DNA of 64,000 nucleotides from positions 62,001 to 126,000 of the forward strand of contig NZ_CAHLAR010000012.1 of assembly GCF_903652925.1 (NCBI RefSeq), read 5' to 3'. Origin of the DNA: Achromobacter anxifer. Its GTDB lineage: Bacteria > Pseudomonadota > Gammaproteobacteria > Burkholderiales > Burkholderiaceae_B. Of the stretch, positions 16,297-24,303 are shown piece by piece. The notes under the pieces were generated by a model. It saw nothing but the letters and a program-made list of their open reading frames with translations. It had not been told where the DNA came from and ran no database searches. A program made the translations under genes and the position numbers. The first letter of the stretch is position 1. Every line of letters begins with the position of its first letter.

Positions 16297-17244
16297 TCAT
16301 ACGCGGGGTGAAACCTCATCGTGCGCCAGGTCGCCTGTGAATTCAATATGCCGATTGATCAATGCCGCAAACCACTCATGAAAGACCGCCAGCCGCCTAG
16401 AACGCTGGCGCCGATGTGGGTAAATCAACGACACCGGCATCGAAGCCGGGCGACAAGTTGGCATGACTTCCACCAACTGGCCTGAATCTAGCAAGTGCTG
16501 AACATCGAAGCGCGGGATTTGGATAAGCCCCAGCCCTGCAAGACAGCATGCGATGTAGCTTTCAGCATTGTTTACGACTACCCGACTCGGCACTTCGAGC
16601 AGCTGGCGACTGCCGTCCCCGGGCAGGTAATCCCAAGGCACTTCCCGGCCCGTCTTGGGAGATGCATATCCCACAGCCCAGTGCCCGTTGGGCAAAGCCG
16701 CCGGACTCTCAGGCACTCCGTACTCCCGAAGATAGGACGGGCTGGCACAATTGATAAGAGCTATGTAGCCCAGCGGTCGCGCCACCAGACTGCTGCTGCC
16801 CGGCACGCCGACGCGCACCGCACAGTCGACACCTTCCCGCACCAAATCAATCGCGCGATCCGCCGAACCTAGAGTCAGCTGAAGGCGCCGATGTCGCCGC
16901 AGAAGGCTGGGCAACGCCGGAGCTATCATGCGACGCGCGATGCGGCTTGGCGCGTCAACGATAAGTTTTCCGGAGACTTGACGTTGACTGGTCTGAAACA
17001 ATTGATCGATGTCTTCCACTTCGGCCAGCAAAGGACGTATACGGTCAAGCAACTGTTGCCCATCTGGCGTAAGCTTGACTTGTCGCGTCGTTCGGTGCAG
17101 CAGGCGAACGTCCAATTGCGCCTCCAGCTGCTGGATGGCTGCGGATACGGTGGCGCGTGGCACTTCCAATGCGTTGGCAGCATTGATGAAGCTGCCCATT
17201 TCGGCCACGTGGGCAAACACGCGATACTGCTCGAAGCGGCCCAT
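16297..17244 (-). CDS. LysR-type transcriptional regulator
   Basis: This is a complete 315-residue LysR protein. The winged HTH is at residues about 4-60 (FEQYRVFAHVAEMGSFINAA, then RATVSAAIQQLEAQLDVRLLHRTTRQV), and the periplasmic-binding-protein-like effector domain runs from about 90 to 300. The RTTRQVKLTPDGQ pattern and overall layout are those of the large YafC/DmlR-type branch. The SDR gene 142 bp upstream lies on the same strand. The palindrome at 18230-18248 upstream of that SDR could be its target. Confidence 0.9.
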   Translation of the reverse strand: MGRFEQYRVFAHVAEMGSFINAANALEVPRATVSAAIQQLEAQLDVRLLHRTTRQVKLTPDGQQLLDRIRPLLAEVEDIDQLFQTSQRQVSGKLIVDAPSRIARRMIAPALPSLLRRHRRLQLTLGSADRAIDLVREGVDCAVRVGVPGSSSLVARPLGYIALINCASPSYLREYGVPESPAALPNGHWAVGYASPKTGREVPWDYLPGDGSRQLLEVPSRVVVNNAESYIACCLAGLGLIQIPRFDVQHLLDSGQLVEVMPTCRPASMPVSLIYPHRRQRSRRLAVFHEWFAALINRHIEFTGDLAHDEVSPRV

Positions 17245-17385
17245 GAATTTACTTATCCTGCGTTTCAGAGGTCATCCAGCAGAAATGACTTAGCTCATAA
17301 ATGCAGGCTCTACGCGAGACATCCATTGGTCGAGAGCACTCAACCACAGGCCCGTACTCGAAAGATCCCGGAATTCGAGGGGAAT

Positions 17386-18159
17386 TCACTTTGTTGTGTA
17401 ACCGCCGTTGATGAGGATGGTTTGCCCGGTGATCCACCAGCCGTCGCTAACCAAATGACGAATGAAGGGCACTACATCCTCGATGTCAGTCAAGCCTGTC
17501 TTGCTGAACGGCGACAACGCGGCAGCACTTTTATGGTAAGCCACCGCGTCGGCGCCTTCGGCAGGGTAGAAGAATGGTGTGTCCATCGGGCCCGGACCGA
17601 CCGCCGTCACCGAGATTCCACGAGCACCGAACTCCTTTGAGGCAGCTCGAGTGTAATGTTCCACCGGCGCCTTCGTACCAGCATAGGCAGCATAGAATGG
17701 CGTGAAAGCACCCAACAATGATGTCACCACAGTGCAGATCTTGCCATTGTCGTTGACATTCTTGCCGGCCTCTTTGAGGAAAAAGAAAGCGGTCTTAGAG
17801 TTAACTGCGGTCATCTCGTCGTACTCGGCTTCGCTAATCTCGGCCATCGGCTTCTTGAGCACCTTGCCAACAGTATTGACAGCGATGTCGAGCTTGCCAA
17901 CTGCAGCGATGGCATCAGCGAATAGCTTCTCGATGGCCCCGGCAGTCGTCAGATCACCCTGTAGTGCCACGGCGCGGGCGCCGCAGGCTTCGACCGCAGC
18001 TACCGTCGAGTCGGCGTCGGCCTTGGATGCGGCGCTGTTGTAGTGGATAGCGACAGCCTTTGCACCATGCGCAGCCAGATCGCGGGCGATGAGTCCGCCG
18101 AGATTCTTGGCGCCGCCGGCGATCAGAACAACCTTGCCCTTGATCGAATGGTCTGCCAT
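17386..18159 (-). CDS. SDR-family oxidoreductase (classical)
   Basis: This 257-residue classical short-chain dehydrogenase has the cofactor loop VLIAGGAKNLGGLIARDL at about residues 11-28, an NTVGKV segment in place of NNAG, Ser in TSLLGAF, and YAGTK with the catalytic Tyr and Lys near residue 155. VGPGPMDTPFF gives the usual PG motif. It probably interconverts an alcohol and a ketone with NAD(P)(H). The ATG at 18157-18159 with GGGG upstream is preferred over an ATG eleven codons earlier. Confidence 0.88.
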   Translation of the reverse strand: MADHSIKGKVVLIAGGAKNLGGLIARDLAAHGAKAVAIHYNSAASKADADSTVAAVEACGARAVALQGDLTTAGAIEKLFADAIAAVGKLDIAVNTVGKVLKKPMAEISEAEYDEMTAVNSKTAFFFLKEAGKNVNDNGKICTVVTSLLGAFTPFYAAYAGTKAPVEHYTRAASKEFGARGISVTAVGPGPMDTPFFYPAEGADAVAYHKSAAALSPFSKTGLTDIEDVVPFIRHLVSDGWWITGQTILINGGYTTK

Positions 18160-18229
18160 GGAAGTCCCCTTCTGGAATACGTGGAGGGTCAAGCTTAGGG
18201 GGCTTCAGCCAAGCGATCAACTCCCGTTG

Positions 18230-18248
18230 TCTGGATAGAATATCCAGA
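18230..18248. promoter_or_regulatory. Perfect palindrome upstream of the SDR gene, candidate operator
   Basis: TCTGGATA at 18230-18237 and TATCCAGA at 18241-18248 form perfect 8-bp arms around a 3-nt centre. The site lies 71 bp upstream of the chosen SDR start. Its T-N11-A form inside the palindrome fits a LysR-type site, so the LysR gene at 16297-17244 is the obvious candidate binder. Confidence 0.6.
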
Positions 18249-18633
18249 AAATTCACCCAATCCCGCATGGATGCACTGGCACATGATCCCGTGATAGTCG
18301 TGCGTGCAGTACGCGATTCGAGGCAATTGGCAGAAAGCCCTGTTTATCTGGAATCGTCCCCTTGTTCGTTGACTAGACTGCTATCGGCCAGAAGTAGCCC
18401 TTCGGAGCTGACTGATCCTGGCCGACTGCGGACCCCGTGGCCGTCTGCATAAGCAACCTTGACATCAATTCTGCAGAGCCGCCGGTTTTTGCAGCCAACA
18501 GCTTGAGTTAGAGGGTGCGGCAACCTCCCCCTCCCGCCCTAGCAATAATTCAGCGCCTGCAGTTGGAGATTTTGAACCGGTTCGAATAGCGCTGGCTCGC
18601 GCGAGTTGGAGCTGGGCGGCCGCCAGGATAGAA
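18249..18633. other. 385-bp region without a recognised gene
   Basis: Only short frames without motifs are present between the SDR promoter and the 3' end of the TetR gene. No repeat, RNA or mobile signature was recognised. Confidence 0.4.
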
Positions 18634-19215
18634 CTATCCAGCCAACTGCTCCCGCACGGTTGCCAGGATTTCTTCGGAAAGCGCCGGGTTGCCCGCCGCC
18701 GTGGCGCGGGCGAGGGTCAATGCGCCAACCATGCTGCATAGGGTCACGATTGCCTGCGTGCGCCTGGCCGGGTCATCCCCCTGGAGCTCACTCATGAAGC
18801 GTTGGAAGTTGCTTTCCACGCCCTGCGCAAAGACCTCTGACATTTCCGGCCCAGCCCTAGCAACGTCTGCCGCCAATGCCGCAACAGGGCACCCCTCTCC
18901 GGGGTGATCGCGGTGGAACGTGGAAAGATAGCCATATACCAGTGCGCGGAGTCCGCCTGCAGATGCGCCATCCACCTCTGGAAACTCCGATCCCTCTTGC
19001 GGCGTAATCGTCCACTCAAACGCGCGCGTGCATGCCTCGCGAGCGAGAGCATCCCGGGACTCGAAGTGCCGGTACAGCCCGCCATGGGTCAACCCTGCAT
19101 CGCGGGTGATCTCGGCCAGGCCCACGCCATCCAGGCCCTTTTCTCGATAGAGGCGTGCGGCGGCGTCCACGATTCCTTCGCGGTTCTTGGCGGCCTGTGT
19201 TTTGCTGACTTTCAT
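18634..19215 (-). CDS. TetR-family transcriptional regulator
   Basis: This 193-residue TetR protein has the DNA-binding part at residues 9-57 (REGIVDAAARLYREKGLDGV, then LAEITRDAGLTHGGLYRHFESRDAL). The C-terminal domain carries GCPVAALAADVARAGPE, the conserved Cys-containing motif of the TetR subfamily that often controls efflux or oxidoreductase genes. It is divergent from the FabF-like gene across a 107-bp gap with a dyad-symmetric AT-rich site. It probably represses both genes. Confidence 0.9.
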   Translation of the reverse strand: MKVSKTQAAKNREGIVDAAARLYREKGLDGVGLAEITRDAGLTHGGLYRHFESRDALAREACTRAFEWTITPQEGSEFPEVDGASAGGLRALVYGYLSTFHRDHPGEGCPVAALAADVARAGPEMSEVFAQGVESNFQRFMSELQGDDPARRTQAIVTLCSMVGALTLARATAAGNPALSEEILATVREQLAG

Positions 19216-19241
19216 GGGTTAGATGATACCCCTCATCAAAA

Positions 19242-19268
19242 TTGATTTATGATTACGATCATCATCAA
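19242..19268. promoter_or_regulatory. Dyad-symmetric site between TetR and FabF-like genes
   Basis: The inner arms ATGAT and ATCAT (19249-19253, 19258-19262) flank TACG. Outer arms TTGAT (19242-19246) and ATCAA (19264-19268) give an extended near-palindrome. The size and placement between divergent genes are typical of a TetR operator. It is seen directly; the function is inferred. Confidence 0.6.
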
Positions 19269-19322
19269 TAAAATTACACTCAGCCCGTCGCAAGAGCTGG
19301 GTTCAATTGCGGAAGGTGCGGC

Positions 19323-20594
19323 ATGGAACGTCGGGTAGTCATCACCGGTTTGGGCTTGGTGTCCCCTCTCGGATGCGAGGTAGAACTGGCCTGGCAACGC
19401 TTGCTGGCAGGCCAGTCCGGAATACGCGCCTTGGATGCGGCGGTTGGCGAAGGCACCGGCGTTTCCATCGCTGGCCGGGTGCCAAGCCAGGAGGAAGATC
19501 CTCAAGCCGGGTGGAGCCCCGAAGTCGTCATCCCGGCGAAAGAGCTACGCCGCATGGACCGCTTCATCGCATTTGCGTTGGGCGCGGCGGATCAGGCCCT
19601 GGCACACGCACAGTGGCGCCATCCAACCGCCGAGCAGCAGGAGCGCGCAGCGACCATCATCGGCTCCGGTGTGGGCGGTTTCAGCACCATTGTCGAAGCA
19701 GTGCGAACCACGGATGGCAAGGGGCCGCAGCGCTTGTCGCCTTTTACCGTGCCGGCTTTCCTGGCCAATCTGGCGGCGGGACAGGTGTCGATCAGGCACC
19801 AGCTAAAGGGTCCGTTGGGAGCACCGGTGACGGCTTGTGCCGCCAGCATTCAGGCCATTGGCGATGCCGCACGCCTGATTCGGAATGACGAAGCCGACAT
19901 GGCGCTCTGCGGCGGCAGCGAAGCCACCATCGACAAAGTGGCGTTAGGCAGCTTTGCGGCGGCCAAGGCGGTGAAGACCCATTGCGACAGCGAGCCCGCG
20001 AAGGCTTCCCGCCCGTTTGACCTGGCCCGAGACGGCTTTGTCATGGCCGAAGGCGCGGGACTATTGGTGCTGGAAGCGCTGGATCATGCGTTGGCTCGCG
20101 GTGCCAAGCCGCTGGCGGAAGTCGTGGGCTACGGCACTTCCGCCGATGCCTATCATGTCACTTCCGGGCCGGAAGATGGATCCGGCGCCGCCCGATCGAT
20201 GCGCGCGGCGTTGCGGCAGGCACGGTTGCAACCCCATGACATTCAACACCTGAATGCTCATGCGACATCCACGCTTGTCGGTGACCGAGGAGAGCTGGCG
20301 GCCATACGCCAAGTGTTTGGAGCAGGCTCTGGTCCCTCCATCACGGCCACGAAATCCGCCATGGGCCACATGCTTGGCGCCGCTGGCGCGGCCGCCGCGA
20401 TTTTCACCATATTGGCCTTGCGTGACCAGATTGCGCCACACGTGCTCAACCTGGACCATCCAGATCCGTTGGCAGACGGCCTGGACCTGATCGCTGGAAG
20501 TGCGCGCGCTCATGCCATGGAGCATGCCATGCTCAACGGATTTGGCTTCGGTGGCGTCAATGCGTCGTTGGTTCTCAAGCGGTTTTCAGCCTGA
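19323..20594 (+). CDS. fabF: Beta-ketoacyl-ACP synthase II (FabF-like)
   Basis: This is a 423-residue thiolase-fold condensing enzyme. The catalytic triad of KAS II is intact: Cys172 in VTACAAS, His313 in NAHATST and His349 in TKSAMGHMLGAAG. FGFGGVNASL near the C-terminus is the usual glycine-rich closing loop. KAS II enzymes condense malonyl-ACP with acyl-ACP in fatty-acid or polyketide synthesis. The gene stands alone with a divergent TetR and no acyl-carrier or other fab genes. It is probably an accessory paralogue rather than the housekeeping fabF, and could modify membrane lipid composition in response to the TetR ligand. Confidence 0.85.
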   Translation: MERRVVITGLGLVSPLGCEVELAWQRLLAGQSGIRALDAAVGEGTGVSIAGRVPSQEEDPQAGWSPEVVIPAKELRRMDRFIAFALGAADQALAHAQWRHPTAEQQERAATIIGSGVGGFSTIVEAVRTTDGKGPQRLSPFTVPAFLANLAAGQVSIRHQLKGPLGAPVTACAASIQAIGDAARLIRNDEADMALCGGSEATIDKVALGSFAAAKAVKTHCDSEPAKASRPFDLARDGFVMAEGAGLLVLEALDHALARGAKPLAEVVGYGTSADAYHVTSGPEDGSGAARSMRAALRQARLQPHDIQHLNAHATSTLVGDRGELAAIRQVFGAGSGPSITATKSAMGHMLGAAGAAAAIFTILALRDQIAPHVLNLDHPDPLADGLDLIAGSARAHAMEHAMLNGFGFGGVNASLVLKRFSA

Positions 20595-20606
20595 GCCCTA
20601 TCTCGC

Positions 20607-20624
20607 GGGCAGGCTCCCCTGCCC
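20607..20624. terminator. Short GC hairpin between convergent genes
   Basis: GGGCAGG (20607-20613) pairs with CCTGCCC (20618-20624) around CTCC, between the convergent fabF-like and cytochrome b561 genes. There is no T-tract on either side, so it could only be a weak or factor-assisted bidirectional terminator. Confidence 0.35.
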
Positions 20625-20662
20625 TGGATCACGCCCGCCTGGCGCACCCGCCCCAAGAAAGC

Positions 20663-21214
20663 TCAACGCCGCCCCGGCAGCATCCGCACCAGCGTGTTGT
20701 CCCGAAACACATAGTGATGCAACAGCGCCGCGGCGGCATGCAGCCCCACCAGGAAATACCCCACCGTAGCCAAGGTCTCATGCAGTTCCTTGACCTGATC
20801 CGCCAAGGCCTTGTCCGGGCTCACCAGCGCCGGAACCTCCAGGCCAAACAACGGAATCGGCTTGCCCCCGGCGCTGAGCGTCAGCCACCCCAGAATCGGC
20901 GTGACGATCATGAACGCATACAGCGCGTAATGCATCAGCCGGGAAAGCACGTCCTGCCATCTTGGCATCGGCGGACGCACGCGTGGCGCTGTACCCGCAG
21001 CCAGCCGGATGACCAGCCGCAGCACCACCAGCCCGATCACACACAGCCCGAGCGAGAAATGCAGGGCCTTGATGTTGTTGTACAGATCAGTGCCTTTGGT
21101 GGCCAGCCCGCGCAATTCCATACAGGCGTAGACTAGTGCCAGTACCACGAGCATGAGCCAGTGCATGACGATCACGAGGCCTGCGTACTGAGTATCGGAG
21201 TTCTTGATTTTCAT
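20663..21214 (-). CDS. Cytochrome b561 family protein
   Basis: This 183-residue integral membrane protein has four predicted helices (about 13-31, 50-70, 92-112 and 144-170). Candidate haem-ligating histidines are in VMHWLM, ALHFSLG, LMHYALY and LLHHYVF. This is the CybB/YceJ pattern, a di-haem b-type cytochrome that passes electrons from ubiquinol in the inner membrane. It lies beside a CDF metal exporter on the same strand with a 25-bp gap (21215-21239), but no functional link is evident. Confidence 0.9.
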   Translation of the reverse strand: MKIKNSDTQYAGLVIVMHWLMLVVLALVYACMELRGLATKGTDLYNNIKALHFSLGLCVIGLVVLRLVIRLAAGTAPRVRPPMPRWQDVLSRLMHYALYAFMIVTPILGWLTLSAGGKPIPLFGLEVPALVSPDKALADQVKELHETLATVGYFLVGLHAAAALLHHYVFRDNTLVRMLPGRR

Positions 21215-21239
21215 GTTTCTTCCTTGTCGTCAAAACGCC

Positions 21240-22217
21240 CTACGCACAGCCTGGTTCGAGATTCGCCCTGCCCTCGGCGCCCTGCGTGGACGCGTCGGAA
21301 GGTCTCCAGGGATCAACATGGGTCATCACGTTCAATACACGATGCCGCTGCATGACGCGCTGGCGCGCTTGCACGGCGATCTTGTGGCCTTCCTCGACAG
21401 TCAGCCCGGCGTAGATTTCCAGGTGAGCGTCGACCACGATCATATCCCCCATTTTTCGGGTGCGCAGATCGTGCACGCCTTGAATACCCGGGGTGTCCAT
21501 CAGGGTGCGCTGGATCGCCGCGGCTTCGCCTTCGTCGATGGCACGGTCCAGCAGGTCGTGCAAGGCGTCCCAGCCGAAGCTCCAGCCCATTCGGGCCACC
21601 ATGAAGCCCACGATGGCCGCGGCGATCGGGTCCAGTATCGGGTATCCCAGCAGGTTGCCGATGATGCCCAGGCCCACCACCAGCGACGAGGCCGCGTCGG
21701 AGCGCGCGTGCCAGGCGTTGGCCACCAGCATGCTGGACTTCACGCGCTTGGCCACGGCCAGCATGTAGCGGAACAAGGCCTCTTTGATCACCAGGGCGCC
21801 ACAGGCCACCCAGAGCGCGATTAAGTGGACCTGCGGGATCGCGTCGGGCTGCTCCAGCTTGGTCACGGCGGACCACAGCATGCCGCCGCCGACCACCAGC
21901 AACAGTACGCCAAGCGCCAGGGATGCCGCGGTCTCGTAGCGATAATGGCCGTAGGGGTGGTCCGCGTCGGCTTCTTTCTGGCCATGCCGGTTGGCCAGCA
22001 GCACGATGAAGTCGGCGATCAGATCGGAAGAAGAATGAATACCGTCCGCGATCAGGCCCTGGGACTTGGAGAAAATGCCGATGATGATCTGGGCGGTGGC
22101 GAGCACTACGTTCACCCCCACGCTCACCCAGGTGCTGCGGGCGGCGGCGGCGGCGCGTTCGGCCGGGCTGTGTTCATCGTCCTCCGGGTCGTCCGGCGGA
22201 GGCTGAAAGGCGGTCAT
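21240..22217 (-). CDS. Cation diffusion facilitator (CDF) transporter
   Basis: This 325-residue inner-membrane exporter has six helices and a cytoplasmic C-terminal domain. The metal-site motifs are HSSSD in helix 2 (LIADGIHSSSDLIADF) and HARSD in helix 5, with the conserved HPYGHYRYE loop after helix 2. Together they indicate a divalent-cation/proton antiporter for zinc, iron, cobalt or manganese. The ATG at 22215-22217 has GGAG upstream. A 74-codon upstream extension is open but lacks CDF similarity and is rejected. A broken P-type ATPase gene lies just upstream, so the locus may once have been a metal-resistance cluster. Confidence 0.9.
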   Translation of the reverse strand: MTAFQPPPDDPEDDEHSPAERAAAAARSTWVSVGVNVVLATAQIIIGIFSKSQGLIADGIHSSSDLIADFIVLLANRHGQKEADADHPYGHYRYETAASLALGVLLLVVGGGMLWSAVTKLEQPDAIPQVHLIALWVACGALVIKEALFRYMLAVAKRVKSSMLVANAWHARSDAASSLVVGLGIIGNLLGYPILDPIAAAIVGFMVARMGWSFGWDALHDLLDRAIDEGEAAAIQRTLMDTPGIQGVHDLRTRKMGDMIVVDAHLEIYAGLTVEEGHKIAVQARQRVMQRHRVLNVMTHVDPWRPSDASTQGAEGRANLEPGCA

Positions 22218-22306
22218 GGTTCTGCTCCCGTTTTTGCAATCTAGCCTTGCGGCGTTCGGGCCAGAAGCATAAGCACCGAAACCTGAACGGATGATGAACG
22301 TGAGCT

Positions 22307-23173
22307 TCAATTTCGCGGCGGCGCCGGACGGGAGGCCCCACAACGGATTTGCCTTGACTTGCGCCCTAGCGCCCATTTCACTGCCTCGATCCACAGCAAG
22401 CCCAGCACGGTCAGCCCTGCCGCCGACAGGAGTATCCACGGCGTTGGCTGCTCGAACACAAACAGGCGGCTCACGGGAGAGATGCCCAGCACGCAGGCCT
22501 GGAGCAGCACGGTGACCGCGCTGATCCAGGCGGCATAGCGGTTACCGGCATCTCCCGTGCGCCAGGAGGGGCGCGTCAGGTTGCGATTGGCGTAAATGAG
22601 CCCCAGGTTGGCAAGCACCAGTACCGTGAACACCATGGCGCGGTCGAACAGGCGGGCGTCCGCGCGGCGCGGCGGCTCGGTCATGGCATTCGCTCCAGCG
22701 GCTCCGCTTCAAACACAATCGCGCAGGCGGGGTCGATGATGAGCTGCAGAAATAGGATCTGCACCGGCATCAGCAGCATGGGCCACCCCAGCAATACCGG
22801 CACTAGCGACAGGCCCACGATGGGCACGTGCACTGCCACCCCGGACACAATGGCCTTGCGCAGATTGGCGAACACGCGACGGCCATGGCGCACCGCGGTG
22901 ACGATGGAGTCAAAGTCGTCGTTCATCAACACCAGATCGGCCGCCTCGCGCGCCACCTCGGTGCCGCGCGCGCGAAAGGCTTGTACCAGGCGTAGCTTCT
23001 GCGCGGGCTGCAGCCGTCAGAACACCCGGGTGGCGGACAAGCTCTCCCGCAGGGCGGCGTCGCCAAGGCTCGCCAGCTCTTGGCCGGTCATCGGCGGAGC
23101 GTTGATGTCCGGGCCAACCTGACGGGCGATGGCGACGGCAGTGGCCGGATGGTCTCCGGTCATCATCCCCCCG
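22307..23173 (-). pseudogene. P-type cation-transporting ATPase, C-terminal remnant with several lesions
   Basis: Pieces in order: MMTGDHPATAVAIARQVG ... SLSATRVF, a TGA (23017-23019), LQPAQKLRLVQAFRARG, then TEVAREAADLVLMNDDF and two C-terminal transmembrane blocks (VHVPIVGLSLVPVLLGWP and, after a frameshift near 22690, FTVLVLANLGLIYANRN). All belong to the end of a P2/P3-type ATPase. The hinge motif TGDGVNDAP, which binds the phosphorylation-site magnesium, is missing between RARG and TEVARE. The N-terminus, including the DKTGT phosphorylation site, is also gone. This cannot transport ions. Confidence 0.85.
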
Positions 23174-23522
23174 GATACCGGCTGCCTGGCAGGAGACGAT
23201 GGCGCTTGGCGAGGAGAATCGCAAACGCTTCGTCCGGCGCACACTCAAAGTTGATCGCGTATACGCCGCCGCCTGCCTAGGCGTCATACAACACTTGGGT
23301 GTCACTCGCGCCCGGCCATTCCCCATGGGCATGCCAGGCGCGGCTGGTTAGCGCGAGCGATGCTTGCTCAGGTAATCCAACACGGCAGCAACCACCGCCT
23401 CGGGTGCGACCCCAGCTTTGATTTTGTACTGGGTTGACCGCTGTGGGTCGGGAAGCGCAAGAGGTCGCGGGGGCGATCATCCGACGATCGGAGCGCAAAC
23501 CGATCGCCCCCGGCGAGGGCGT
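23174..23522. other. 349-bp region upstream of the ATPase remnant
   Basis: On the minus strand a short frame (stop at 23348-23350) ends with a protein-like tail YKIKAGVAPEAVVAAVLDYL but has no start codon, and its family is not recognised. It may be the end of another decayed gene. No complete gene is supported. Confidence 0.35.
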
Positions 23523-23846
23523 TCAGGCGGTCAGGAAGCGCGTGACTTCGGCCCAATCGTTGGTCGACAGGGCGACGTCCTCGAAGTCGCCAGCTTCCTC
23601 GTCGTAGCGCGAAACACAGAAGCGCTGGCTCCTGCCGGATTCGCGGTCGGCATAGTTGGCGTAGTCGACAAACACTTTCAAGCCGCGCTCCGTGTTCTCG
23701 AATGAAGGCGCAGCATCGATGTAGCTCGACGCATCGAAATACCCTTCGGGCAGGGGCGGCAGGGTTGTTATGTCGAAGTCGGGAAATTCGCGACGCAGTC
23801 GTTCAAGGTTCATGAGAAAAGCATGTAGAGGCTGGAAGGCTGACAT
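23523..23846 (-). CDS. Small hypothetical protein
   Basis: This protein of about 107 residues is acidic and not recognised. It has an N-terminal helix (FQPLHAFLMNLERLRREFPDF), a proline-rich turn and a C-terminal part rich in Asp/Glu and aromatic residues. It looks like a folded cytoplasmic protein with no membrane segment. The ATG at 23844-23846 is chosen; an ATG 27 codons upstream would add unlikely sequence. The ribosome site is weak. It lies between the ATPase remnant and the autotransporter promoter. Confidence 0.55.
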   Translation of the reverse strand: MSAFQPLHAFLMNLERLRREFPDFDITTLPPLPEGYFDASSYIDAAPSFENTERGLKVFVDYANYADRESGRSQRFCVSRYDEEAGDFEDVALSTNDWAEVTRFLTA

Positions 23847-24303
23847 TTTACGTTGCTCAGTGTCAGTCGCCACGATGCCCCCCAAAACAGAGGCTGGGTT
23901 GGCACTGCGCGAATTGGGCAGTGCCATGCAAAGGGACCGCCACGTTGCGCATGCGTATCGCGGGATCCCTAGTGCCCCATGCGCAGGTCTTGCTTCTGAC
24001 TAAATAGGGTCAATGCTATTCCGACGAAGACCGGACCTTGTCCCATGCGCTTCCTGGACACCTTGCGGCAGACCGATACACCTTGGACGGACATTATTTC
24101 CATTGCCGTCGCAGACAAAATGTATCGATAATGTATTATTTTGTAGCAAATGCATCGATTTGAGTCATCGAGCATTTTTCGCCGCCGCGACCTTCCGCAT
24201 TGCAGTGGGTGATGTGCGGGCTGATCTTGGATCTATTCGAAAAACAACCACACGCTGCGGCACGCCTGCCCAGCTTCAGCCAGTCATTCAAGGGAACAAA
24301 AGG
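23847..24303 (+). promoter_or_regulatory. Autotransporter upstream region with paired 12-bp repeats
   Basis: This 457-bp gap has an AT-rich centre. AAATGTATCGAT (24118-24129) and AAATGCATCGAT (24148-24159) match at 11 of 12 positions and lie exactly 30 bp apart, about three helical turns. They sit about 145-185 bp before the autotransporter start. They are candidate activator or repressor sites. The frame is open upstream of the chosen ATG but shows no protein signature, so it is taken as non-coding. Confidence 0.5.

Noticed and set aside
21240-22439. CDF transporter start 74 codons upstream.
   Set aside because: The extension lacks similarity to the family, and the ATG at 22217 has a GGAG site.
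23348-23440. A protein-like tail (YKIKAGVAPEAVVAAVLDYL) on the minus strand.
   Set aside because: It has no start codon and could not be assigned to a family, so it is noted only as possible gene debris.
24013-24303. N-terminal extension of the autotransporter by 97 codons.
   Set aside because: The ESPR signal peptide clearly begins at the ATG at 24304 and the extension includes promoter-like AT-rich DNA.
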